Below, one piece after another: positions 23,169 through 30,841 of a DNA stretch of 35,129 nucleotides. A model generated the notes under the pieces. It ran no database searches, had not been told where the DNA came from, and worked only from the letters and a program-made list of their open reading frames with translations. How positions within the stretch are numbered: the first letter of the stretch is position 1; the number at the start of each line of letters is the position of its first letter. This stretch comes from an uncultured Chloroflexota bacterium (GTDB lineage: Bacteria > Chloroflexota > Chloroflexia > Thermomicrobiales > UBA6265): the NCBI GenBank assembly GCA_937901745.1, contig CALGSZ010000078.1, positions 1-35,129 of the forward strand. Reading direction: 5' to 3'. A program made the translations under genes and the position numbers.

Positions 23169-23867
23169 ATGTTTCGCCTGCGGCGCCGTGACGAGCCAGC
23201 CGGTCCCGAGCCGAAGGATGATGTCGCCGTCAACGCCCCCGAGACTCCCGGGCTCGACGCGGAGGCTCGGCACGACGAGCGATTGCTCCAGGCAGCGCAG
23301 CGCGGCGACCTTCCTTCGTTCAACGCGCTCGTAGCCCGGCACGAGCGGGCCGTCTACGCCGTCTGCCTGCGCATGCTTGGCGACAGTGACGCCGCCGAAG
23401 ACGCGACGCAAGAGACCTTCATCAAGGCGTGGACGTCAATAAACTCGTTCCGTGGCGGATTGGTCCGCCCCTGGCTGCTGCGGATCGCGACGAATCGCTG
23501 CTACGACATCCTCCGCGCCCGCGCCCGCCGGCCCGCCGACTCGCTGGACGCCGTGCCGTTCGAGACCGAGCCGTCATGGTCGAGCCAGACGCCCGGAGAG
23601 CACCCGGAGGCATTCGCCGCTCGTTCCGAGCTGTCGGCGCGCCTGGAGCGGGCGCTCCAGCTGCTGCCGGACGATCAGCGCCTCGCGGTGATCCTTGCCG
23701 ACGTTCACGGCCATCCCTATGAAGAGATTGCGGAGATCACCGGCGTCGCGGTCGGCACCGTCAAGTCGCGGATCAGCCGAGCGCGAGCACGCCTGCGCGA
23801 CCTGCTACGGGAGGATCCCGCCAGCCGGGAACTGTTCGATCGCTTTTTACGTTTACCTGAGGACTAG
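23169..23867 (+). CDS. ECF-type RNA polymerase sigma factor
   Basis: 232 residues. Sigma region 2 lies at about 50-120 (FNALVARHERAVYAVCLRML, EDATQETFIKAWTSINSFRG, LLRIATNRCYDILRAR), recognising -10 and core polymerase. Region 4 lies at about 158-215 (LERALQLLPDDQRLAVILAD; HPYEEIAEITGVAVGTVKSR; ISRARARLRDLL). There is no sigma 1.1 or region 3, as in ECF factors. A 40-residue acidic, Pro-rich N-terminal extension is unusual. The zinc-finger anti-sigma gene follows after 53 bases, so this should be released by an envelope signal. It may be co-transcribed with the dehydrogenase 40 bases upstream. Confidence 0.95.
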   Translation: MFRLRRRDEPAGPEPKDDVAVNAPETPGLDAEARHDERLLQAAQRGDLPSFNALVARHERAVYAVCLRMLGDSDAAEDATQETFIKAWTSINSFRGGLVRPWLLRIATNRCYDILRARARRPADSLDAVPFETEPSWSSQTPGEHPEAFAARSELSARLERALQLLPDDQRLAVILADVHGHPYEEIAEITGVAVGTVKSRISRARARLRDLLREDPASRELFDRFLRLPED

Positions 23868-23920
23868 GCCGCGGCTCACGAAGCGCCTCGGTCCAGAACG
23901 CCAAGCGGCCGGAGCTCATA

Positions 23921-25066
23921 ATGGACGACTCGATGGACAGGAGACGGCAACCAGAGGGAGACGGCGACACGCCGCGCTCTGATATCTCCGGCGGCCACCT
24001 GGACACCGAGACGCTGAGCGCCTACCTGGACGACGCGATGCCAGCGGCTGAGCGCACCCGGGCGGAGGCGCACCTCGCCGGATGCGAGATCTGCCGCGCG
24101 GATCTGCGGGAACTCGAAGCAACGCGCCTCCTGCTGCGCTCCCTCCCCATGCCACACCCGCGCCGCTCATTCCAGCTCACGCCCGAGCACATCCGCGAGA
24201 ACCGGCCGTGGTGGCAGCGGTGGGGCGCTGCTTTGCTGCCGCAGCTACCGGCTCTGCGGGCGGCGACCGTTGCCGTCGCGATCTTGCTGGTTGCGGTGAC
24301 GGCGGTTGACCTTGTTCGGGACTCGGATACGAGCCAGGAGGCGCCGCCCGCGTCCTTCGCAACGACGGCGGCTCCCCGCGAGCTACACACGGTCGTCGGC
24401 GAGACCGGCGGTCCCGGCGGGGCGCCGACGGAGACCAGCGCGGCATTCGCCGCCCCGGACGAGGACAGCGAGGCGATGGCTCCTGCGCTAGGTCGCGAGA
24501 CGACCGGCGCCGGTTCCCAGGCGTTGGATTCGGGCGCGTCGGTCGCGAGCGAGCCGTTCGCCGGCGAGGATGCGGACACCTCGGCCGAATTGGTCGACGG
24601 AGAAGCGCCGATCTCCGCGCTCGACCAAACCGCGGTCGCCGGCGCCGTCGAGACAGTGCAGCGAGACGAAGCGCTCGTCGCGGCGAATGAAACCGCGAAG
24701 AGCACACTGGGTGAGGCGGCGGCCGAGATGGAGGCGATGGACGCCGTGGAGAGCGCCTCTCCCTCGGGCGCGATGCCGACCGGCGCTCAGTTCGAGGCCG
24801 CGTACGCGGAGACAGAAGAGGGCGTCGCCGGCACTGCCGAGGCCGGCAGCCTCGCGCTCGCTCAGGTTTCGGCCACCCCGGCTTCCTCCGGCCCAATCGG
24901 CGAGGCAGTCACCGCGACTCCTGACGCCAGCGAGGCGCACGGCGCGCAGGGCGATGATGGCACGTCGCTCTGGCGCATCGCCCAGTACGTGCTCGCCGCG
25001 CTCCTTGCGCTGCTCGTCCTAGCGCTCATTGGGTTGCATCGCCTGCGCGCGAGGGGCGGCGCCTAG
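23921..25066 (+). CDS. Zinc-finger anti-sigma factor, large two-helix membrane form
   Basis: 381 residues. The N-terminal cytoplasmic domain has the ZAS/zf-HC2 pattern: H26 (GGHLDTETLSAYLDD), H51, C55 and C58 (HLAGCEIC), which binds and silences ECF factors. A first membrane helix is at about 111-131 (ALRAATVAVAILLVAVTAVD). About 220 residues of low-complexity, Ala/Glu/Ser-rich, negatively charged sequence follow, then a second membrane helix near 355-374 (YVLAALLALLVLALIGL) and a basic end. Most ZAS proteins have one helix and a short outer domain. Two helices with a long acidic loop outside would place both ends in the cytoplasm. The loop is the likely sensing or protease target. It follows its sigma factor. 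Confidence 0.9.
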   Translation: MDDSMDRRRQPEGDGDTPRSDISGGHLDTETLSAYLDDAMPAAERTRAEAHLAGCEICRADLRELEATRLLLRSLPMPHPRRSFQLTPEHIRENRPWWQRWGAALLPQLPALRAATVAVAILLVAVTAVDLVRDSDTSQEAPPASFATTAAPRELHTVVGETGGPGGAPTETSAAFAAPDEDSEAMAPALGRETTGAGSQALDSGASVASEPFAGEDADTSAELVDGEAPISALDQTAVAGAVETVQRDEALVAANETAKSTLGEAAAEMEAMDAVESASPSGAMPTGAQFEAAYAETEEGVAGTAEAGSLALAQVSATPASSGPIGEAVTATPDASEAHGAQGDDGTSLWRIAQYVLAALLALLVLALIGLHRLRARGGA

Positions 25067-25193
25067 CCTCGTGCGGGAACCCTCCCGCGTGCATTAGCGT
25101 TCTCCTTGCAAGCCCGGCGCGGCTGCTCGCGATCGCGCCTGCTGGCGAGTACGTGGCCACGGAGTTGGCCTCAGCGAAATGGAGAGGAGCTCG

Positions 25194-25955
25194 ATGGAAC
25201 ACGTCAGACAGCCTGGCCTTCGCCGCAGCGCTCTCGTCGTTCTCACGCTCGGAATCGTCGGATTGGTCGGTGCGGCTACTTTCGCATTCAGCCCCCGCGC
25301 CACGGCACAGACTCCGATCGCGACCTCTACCGGGCCAGCGACCGTCCAGGTGAGCGGCAGTGGTTCGGTGGTCGTTGAGCCGGACGCCGCCACGATCGTG
25401 CTCGGCGTGACCGTCCTTGAGCCGACGTTGACCGCCGCCCAGGAGAGCGCGACGTCTCAGATGACGGCGATTCTCGAGGCGTTGCGCGAAGCAGGCATCG
25501 CCGACCGGGACATTCAAACCGCCAGCTACAACGTCAACATCCTCCAGGACTATGACGATCAGGGCAATCCGACGACCATCCGCGGCTTCCAGATCGTCAA
25601 CCTCGTCAACGTGACGGTCCGCGATCTCGATCAACTCGGCTCGATCCTCGATACGGTCGTCGACCGCGGCGCGAACACGATCCATGGCATCAACTTCATC
25701 GTCACCGATCCCTCGACGGCAGCTACCCAGGCGCGCACGCTGGCGGTCAACGATGCGATGGAGAAGGCGCAGCAGCTCGCCTCCGCCGCTGGCATGACGG
25801 TCGGGCGCGTGTTGTCGATCAGCGAGTCCTACTCGCCGCCGCCGACGCCGCTCGGTCTGGGCGAGATGGCTCGCGCCGCCGATGCCGCGGTTCCGATCCA
25901 GCCTGGCACGCAGACGATCTCCGTCGATGTGCAGATGACCTTCGAGCTGAACTAG
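25194..25955 (+). CDS. SIMPL-domain (DUF541) exported protein
   Basis: 253 residues. The ATG at 25194 is preferred over 25179 because GAGAGGAG sits six bases before it. A signal peptide or anchor covers about 9-38 (ALVVLTLGIVGLVGAATFAF, cleavage near ATAQ). The SIMPL/DUF541 domain fills the rest (TVQVSGSGSVVVEPDAATI; VTVLEPTLTAAQESATSQM; YNVNILQDYDDQGNP; RTLAVNDAMEKAQQLASAAG; ISVDVQMTFEL). The family includes E. coli YggE (oxidative stress) and BP26 ring-forming periplasmic proteins. It lies 127 bases after the anti-sigma gene and is convergent with the HtrA gene, so it may belong to that sigma regulon. Confidence 0.9.
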   Translation: MEHVRQPGLRRSALVVLTLGIVGLVGAATFAFSPRATAQTPIATSTGPATVQVSGSGSVVVEPDAATIVLGVTVLEPTLTAAQESATSQMTAILEALREAGIADRDIQTASYNVNILQDYDDQGNPTTIRGFQIVNLVNVTVRDLDQLGSILDTVVDRGANTIHGINFIVTDPSTAATQARTLAVNDAMEKAQQLASAAGMTVGRVLSISESYSPPPTPLGLGEMARAADAAVPIQPGTQTISVDVQMTFELN

Positions 25956-25971
25956 CAGCCGAGCTAGCAGG

Positions 25972-27150
25972 TCACTGATCGGCGGGGCGCGTTCCGAGCG
26001 TCACCTGGACGGTGAACGCTTGCGCGCCCCGCTGCATTTCCACTTCCACCTGCTTGCCCGGCCGGTAGCGGAAGAGCACCTCAGTCAGCGGCCGGTCCTC
26101 CCCAATTGCGTCGCCGCCGATGGCGAGAATGATGTCGTCAGGTTGAATTCCTGCCTCATCGGCCGGGCTACCGGGCACCACACCGACCACGAGCACGCCG
26201 CTCTCGACCGGCAGCTGGAGGTGGCTCGCGAGCTGCGGCGTCACCGGCACCGTCTCGACGCCCAGGAACGGATACTCGACCGAGCCATGCTCGATCAGCT
26301 CTCGCGTGATCATCCGCACCGTATTGACCGGAATCGCGAAGAACAGCCCCTGGATCGGCTGGCCGTTCTCTTCTGGGATGCCGAGCGTGTTGAGACCGAC
26401 CACCGTGCCATCGAGCGTCACGAGCGGACCGCCCGAGTTGCCGGAATTGATGGCGGCGTCGTGCTGAATGAGGCCAGTCAGCTCGGGCTGCCCTGGCTCG
26501 GGTGCGAGGGATCGCCCAAGGGCGCTGACGATGCCGGCCGTGACGCTCGTCGTAAACGCGCCGAGCGGGGAGCCAATCGCCAGCACTGGCTCTCCCGGTC
26601 GCAGCATGACCGAATCCCCAAGCGTCGCCACCGCCGGGACCGAGCCCTCCATGCGAATCACCGCGAGATCCGTGATCGGATCGGCGCCGACGAGCGTGGC
26701 CGACCGGGATTCGCCCGTCGAGAGGACTACGAAGAAGGCGTCTCCCCCTTCGATCACGTGCCAATTCGTCGCGATGTGCCCCAGGTCATCAATGATCACG
26801 CCCGTCCCTACGCCGCCGAGCTCGAGGTCGTCTTGCTGAGAGAGCCCGGCGAGCCGCTGATTGACGACCGTGACGACGGCTGGCGCCACGCGCTGCACCG
26901 CCGCCTCCGCCGAGAGCGGGGCCACGCCTACTTGGCCGGTTCCGACTCGAGGTGACGCCGCCGGTGAGGCGGAGCGCAAGGTGACCGGCCTGGCCGCGCG
27001 GGTCGTCGCCGGCCGCGTTACGGTCGCTGTCGGCGCCGCTCTTTCATCGTCGGCGTCCTCAACGAGCGTGCCGACCGCCAACGTGGCGGCCACGCAGACC
27101 ACCACGGCGAAGCCGAAGCCAACGATCAGCAGGCGGCGGCGGGACTCCAT
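25972..27150 (-). CDS. HtrA/DegP-type S1C serine protease with one PDZ domain
   Basis: 392 residues; GAGAGGAG eight bases before the ATG. An uncleaved signal anchor (residues 6-28, LLIVGFGFAVVVCVAATLAV) and a Pro/Thr/Ala-rich spacer to about 85 lead to a trypsin-like domain. The complete triad is His131 (ATNWHVIEGG), Asp161 (ITDLAVIRM) and Ser239 (AAINSGNSGGPLV). One PDZ domain (about 290-388) contains FLGVETVPVT, GVVPGSPADEAGIQPDDIIL and GKQVEVEMQRG. It should be a membrane-tethered quality-control protease facing outward, like DegS or HtrA. Its place in the sigma/anti-sigma neighbourhood suits envelope stress, possibly anti-sigma cleavage; that link is inference. Confidence 0.95.
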   Translation of the reverse strand: MESRRRLLIVGFGFAVVVCVAATLAVGTLVEDADDERAAPTATVTRPATTRAARPVTLRSASPAASPRVGTGQVGVAPLSAEAAVQRVAPAVVTVVNQRLAGLSQQDDLELGGVGTGVIIDDLGHIATNWHVIEGGDAFFVVLSTGESRSATLVGADPITDLAVIRMEGSVPAVATLGDSVMLRPGEPVLAIGSPLGAFTTSVTAGIVSALGRSLAPEPGQPELTGLIQHDAAINSGNSGGPLVTLDGTVVGLNTLGIPEENGQPIQGLFFAIPVNTVRMITRELIEHGSVEYPFLGVETVPVTPQLASHLQLPVESGVLVVGVVPGSPADEAGIQPDDIILAIGGDAIGEDRPLTEVLFRYRPGKQVEVEMQRGAQAFTVQVTLGTRPADQ

Positions 27151-27190
27151 CTGGCGCTCCTCTCCCCGAGCGCTGCGTTAGACTCGCGAC

Positions 27191-28174
27191 ATGCAACGCT
27201 CGTTCTGGCCAGGATCTCGCCTGAGCCGACGCCGATTCTGTGCCACCGCGATTGCCGGTCTCGCCGCGGGACTCAGCGCGGGCTGCGGCGATGGGTTGAA
27301 CGTCCCGGCCGCCCCTCCCGCGACCGTCGCCCCCTTCCCAGGACACGCGCCGTCCCCAATGCTCATCGACGCCGAGCAGCTGCGCTCGGCGCTCGACGCG
27401 GCGCGTGAACCGATTCTGGTCCTCGATCTCTCTTCGCTCGGCCGCTACCGTCGCGGTCATCTGCCGGGCGCTGTCCATGCCTGGTGGCAGGACACCATGG
27501 ATCCCAACTATCCCGTCTACGGAGCGGTGCTCGCGCCGGACGATAATCAGCGGCTGCGCCGGGAGCTGCTCGAAGACCTTGGCATCGCCGATGACACGTT
27601 CGTTGTTGCGTACGACAACAATCGTGGACGCTGGGCGGCGCGGATGGTTTGGTTCCTGCGTTTCCTCGGTCACGACCGCGTCGCCGCGCTCGATGGCGGC
27701 CTCGCCGCCTGGCGCGGCATCGGCGGCGAGCTGGAGTCGGGAGACGTCGAGCCGCCTAAGCGCGAGCCACCGACTGTCACGCCGCGGCTCGGGTATTACA
27801 TCGGCACTGAGGAACTCGTCGAGCGCCGCTCCGATCCCGCGACGCTCCTCCTCGACGTGCGGACCGAGGAGGAAGCGCGCGACGATGTCAACGACACCCT
27901 GCCGATCGGGCGCATCCCCGGCTCGGTGCCCTTCCCGTGGACGAGCACCCTTCGAGACGAGGCCGGGCGCCTCAAGTCGATTCCGGAACTAGAGCAGCTC
28001 GTCGCTGAGGCCGGCGTCAGTCGGGAACGCTTCGTGATCGTCTACGCCCGGTTCGGCGTCGAGGCCGCTCACACCTGGTTCGTGCTCCAGCTCCTCGGCT
28101 ACCGGGCGGTCGTCTACGACCGCGGCTGGGCGGAGTGGGCAACGACGCCGGGACTGGCGATCGACCCCCTGTAA
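27191..28174 (+). CDS. Tat-exported two-domain rhodanese-like protein lacking the catalytic Cys
   Basis: 327 residues. The N-terminus has a twin-arginine motif (SRRRF at 12-16), a hydrophobic run and Cys32 in GLSAGC, a weak lipobox, so a Tat lipoprotein is likely. Rhodanese domain 1 (about 55-180: ILVLDLSSLGRYRRGHLPGA, VVAYDNNRGRWAARMVWFLR) and domain 2 (about 200-325: LLLDVRTEEEA, GRIPGSVPFPWTSTL) match thiosulfate/3-mercaptopyruvate sulfurtransferases. In domain 2 the active loop normally reads YCxxGV; here it is YARFGV, with GCC (Ala286) in place of the Cys codon. Sulfur transfer by the usual persulfide is therefore not expected. Transcription may be leaderless: TAGACT (27179-27184) ends six bases before the ATG. 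It is divergent from the HtrA gene. Confidence 0.88.
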   Translation: MQRSFWPGSRLSRRRFCATAIAGLAAGLSAGCGDGLNVPAAPPATVAPFPGHAPSPMLIDAEQLRSALDAAREPILVLDLSSLGRYRRGHLPGAVHAWWQDTMDPNYPVYGAVLAPDDNQRLRRELLEDLGIADDTFVVAYDNNRGRWAARMVWFLRFLGHDRVAALDGGLAAWRGIGGELESGDVEPPKREPPTVTPRLGYYIGTEELVERRSDPATLLLDVRTEEEARDDVNDTLPIGRIPGSVPFPWTSTLRDEAGRLKSIPELEQLVAEAGVSRERFVIVYARFGVEAAHTWFVLQLLGYRAVVYDRGWAEWATTPGLAIDPL

Positions 28175-28327
28175 TTCCCCGCAATTGCCGCTTGGCGGTC
28201 ACCTGGGCGACGGCCAGACGAAAAACCGTGACGTTAGTGCCACGCCAATTGACTGTTATTGCTAAGCTGGCTGCATATACTGCACTTACTGCAAATGGCT
28301 TGGCGCTGTCACCTGGGATCGCTGCGG

Positions 28328-30577
28328 ATGAAATCGCGAGTCATCGAGTCAGTGAGCAGCTGGCAAGCTCCGCTGCCGCGAGCGATCTACCTCCTCGCGG
28401 CGCTGGCGCTTGTCTTGACGCAGCTCCTGCCCAGTATCGCCGTTGCGGCGCCCGGCCAGCCAGCCGGTAATGCCAGCGCGGACGGACTGCACGGCGTACT
28501 CGCTCGCCATCTCCCCGCGAGTCAGACGTCGACCGATGACGACGAGCTGCGCGATCTCGTTGTCGTGCCGATCGATTCTTCGCTGAAGCCCGACGCTGTC
28601 CTACGCAGCAGACCGTTCGTGCTCGGCGCTCGCTCCGAACGCGCCTTTCCTTACAACCTGCGACAGCCGCAGCCGCTCACCGAAGACGAGGCTCGCAACA
28701 GGCTGAAGGAGTTCCTCATCCGCCGCGACGTGGACGTCGAGGCCATCGACGACGCGCTCGCCCGGTTCGATCAGCGGCGCGTGAAGCGCATCATTCCGGA
28801 CCCTGCCCTGCGCGCTGCCGTCCTAATGCTGACCGATTGGGACCCGTACGAGGCCACGCTGCGCGCGATTCTCGACGGCGAGAATCCATCCGGCCGGCCA
28901 TATCGCGAGGTCATCTTCGACGACATCGGCTTCCCTGGAGCAATCGCCACGCTCTACGAGAACCCGCGCGACGGGCGCGCGTCGCTCGTCGTGAGCGAGG
29001 AGTACGCCGGCGAAGATCCAGCGCAGCTCATCCCTGTCATCGTCCACGAGTCGCTGCACGGCGGCGGCTACAACTCGGCCGAAGAAGAAATCATCGCCAA
29101 CATTCTCGACACCATCTGCTACGCCGAGGTCCTCCTGGTCGAGCCGCGAGTCGCCTATCTCCGCACGGACCTGACCGTCTTCAATAACCTGGAGCTCTTG
29201 GCGCTGCTCAACTCGATGGGGCGCGGCGGACCGGGCCAGCTCGGCGTTGCTACCTCGCCGTTGGGCGACATCTTCGTCGGGCCTGAGTTCGCGCGGTACG
29301 ACTTCGAGAGCATCCGCTACGTCGTCGAGTCCGATGACTTCTACGATGCGCTGGGGAATCACGGCTCCCCTGGCCAGCAGACGACCGCGGCACTCATCTC
29401 TCGCTTCCCCGGCGGCAAATCGCTCGGCTCCGAGCCGGAGTACAACGAGGAGATGATCGCGGTCATCGATCGCGGCATCGGGAAGGTGATTTCCCCCGCG
29501 AAAGCGGTCCGACTCGCGCGCACGCTCGGTCTCTACATGACGGAGAGCGTGCAGGAAGTCGAGGCTCAGGGTCGCGTCACCGCGCGGCTTGCTCTGGACC
29601 AGCGGCCATTCCTCCCTCGAGATGCGAAGAACTACTTCGATCTGCGGCGCGCCAAGCGAACCGGCAAGGCGCTTACCGAGGACGAGGGCCGGTCGGCGCT
29701 GGCGGAGATGCTCGAGCGGCGACAAGTCGAGCCGGCCACCGCGCAAGACTTCCTCGCCGCCTACGATGACCCAGCGACCGCCGCCCTTATCCCCGATCCA
29801 TCGCTTCGCGCCGCGACGCTGATGCTGGCAGCCTGGGAGCCTTGGAACTTGGCGCTGGACGTCATCTTCCGCGGCGTCAACCCGGAGGGCGTCCCGCTGC
29901 GCGTGGAGTTCGCGGACCTACGCCACTCGGCGCCCGCGGCCCGCCGTTCCGGCTCCGCCGACGGCGCGTCGCAGCCGGCTATTCTCATCAACAGCCTCCT
30001 CTATGGGGAGTCGCCAGAGGTGCTCGCGGCGGCGATCGTCGAGGGCACGCTGCTGCACGACGACACCTGGACCAAGCACGAGGCCATCGCGGCCGCGCTG
30101 ATGGGCACGCTGGCTTATGCGGATATCGTGCTAGCTGAGCCGTCCGTCGCGAAAGGCCGGACGTGGGGTGTCATGACGCGCAATCGCGATCTCCTGGCGC
30201 TGCTCAACTCCGCGGCGTGGCCGGGAGATCCGGCGATGCTGGCCAACGCCGACTCAATCGGCTTCCTCGCCGCGCCAAACGGAGCTCCGGACGTTCTGCT
30301 CGGCCTGTACGCCGATGCGACGTCGTTCGCGGATTACATCTTGACCCTGCCCCACGCCGCGCGATTCGATCGGTACTCCGTTCTCGAAGCGCCTGACGTT
30401 TTCGAGCATTATTTGGCGTTTGCTAATATCTCACCTGAACGGCGATTCCGTGGATTGCTTTTGTTTGATGAAGCAACACTGTCGGCGATTGACGCTAGTC
30501 TGGGAGCGTTTGTGACGCCGGAGGAGGCGCTCTCATTGGCCAAGTCACTTCGGCTGGGTGTCTTGGCAGCGGAATGA
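28328..30577 (+). CDS. Secreted tandem-duplicated protein, first copy with HExxH zinc-protease motif
   Basis: 749 residues from ATG 28328, chosen because a signal peptide follows (AIYLLAALALVLTQLLPSIA, cleavage near VAAPG). The protein is two copies of one domain. Copy 1 starts at residue 117 (LTEDEARNRLKEFLIRR) and copy 2 at 449 (LTEDEGRSALAEMLERR). Matching blocks are IIPDPALRAAVLMLTDW/LIPDPSLRAATLMLAAW, YAEVLLVEP/YADIVLAEP, NLELLALLNS/NRDLLALLNS and PAKAVRLARTLGL/PEEALSLAKSLRL. Copy 1 carries HESLH at 240-244 with EEE at 252-254, a zincin-like site; copy 2 has VEGTLLH there, so the site is lost. I recognise no named family. The base composition becomes less GC-rich in the last 150 bases. 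Confidence 0.85.
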   Translation: MKSRVIESVSSWQAPLPRAIYLLAALALVLTQLLPSIAVAAPGQPAGNASADGLHGVLARHLPASQTSTDDDELRDLVVVPIDSSLKPDAVLRSRPFVLGARSERAFPYNLRQPQPLTEDEARNRLKEFLIRRDVDVEAIDDALARFDQRRVKRIIPDPALRAAVLMLTDWDPYEATLRAILDGENPSGRPYREVIFDDIGFPGAIATLYENPRDGRASLVVSEEYAGEDPAQLIPVIVHESLHGGGYNSAEEEIIANILDTICYAEVLLVEPRVAYLRTDLTVFNNLELLALLNSMGRGGPGQLGVATSPLGDIFVGPEFARYDFESIRYVVESDDFYDALGNHGSPGQQTTAALISRFPGGKSLGSEPEYNEEMIAVIDRGIGKVISPAKAVRLARTLGLYMTESVQEVEAQGRVTARLALDQRPFLPRDAKNYFDLRRAKRTGKALTEDEGRSALAEMLERRQVEPATAQDFLAAYDDPATAALIPDPSLRAATLMLAAWEPWNLALDVIFRGVNPEGVPLRVEFADLRHSAPAARRSGSADGASQPAILINSLLYGESPEVLAAAIVEGTLLHDDTWTKHEAIAAALMGTLAYADIVLAEPSVAKGRTWGVMTRNRDLLALLNSAAWPGDPAMLANADSIGFLAAPNGAPDVLLGLYADATSFADYILTLPHAARFDRYSVLEAPDVFEHYLAFANISPERRFRGLLLFDEATLSAIDASLGAFVTPEEALSLAKSLRLGVLAAE

Positions 30578-30730
30578 TTTAGCGCCAGGCATCACACCGG
30601 CCTCGGATGAAGGTGGCGTCGGGCGGACCGCAGAGGGGGATGCGGACACGACGGCGCCGGGAGCGCGAAAATGTTGATGCGCCCTTCGATCCGCACTAGC
30701 GAGATAGGCCGGAGACGCTTAGACTAACGA

Positions 30731-30830
30731 GCCGCGCCCCCCGCACGCGGCAGAACGGTCTTTCGGGTTGAGGGAAGCCGCTGATCGGCGTTGGCTGGCG
30801 CCGCGGTGGGATAAACCCGGAGGACCGCGG
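30731..30830 (+). promoter_or_regulatory. Structured 5' leader of the giant surface protein gene
   Basis: GCCGCG/CGCGGC (30731-30736, 30746-30751) forms one hairpin. CGGGTT (30764-30769) can pair with AACCCG (30814-30819) around an inner GCCG/CGGC hairpin. CCGCGG at 30801-30806 and 30825-30830 forms a rival hairpin with an inner GGG/CCC, ending directly at the ribosome site. The two folds share bases, so they exclude each other. A promoter could not be assigned with confidence. Confidence 0.35.
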
Positions 30831-30841
30831 AGGGGACACGA

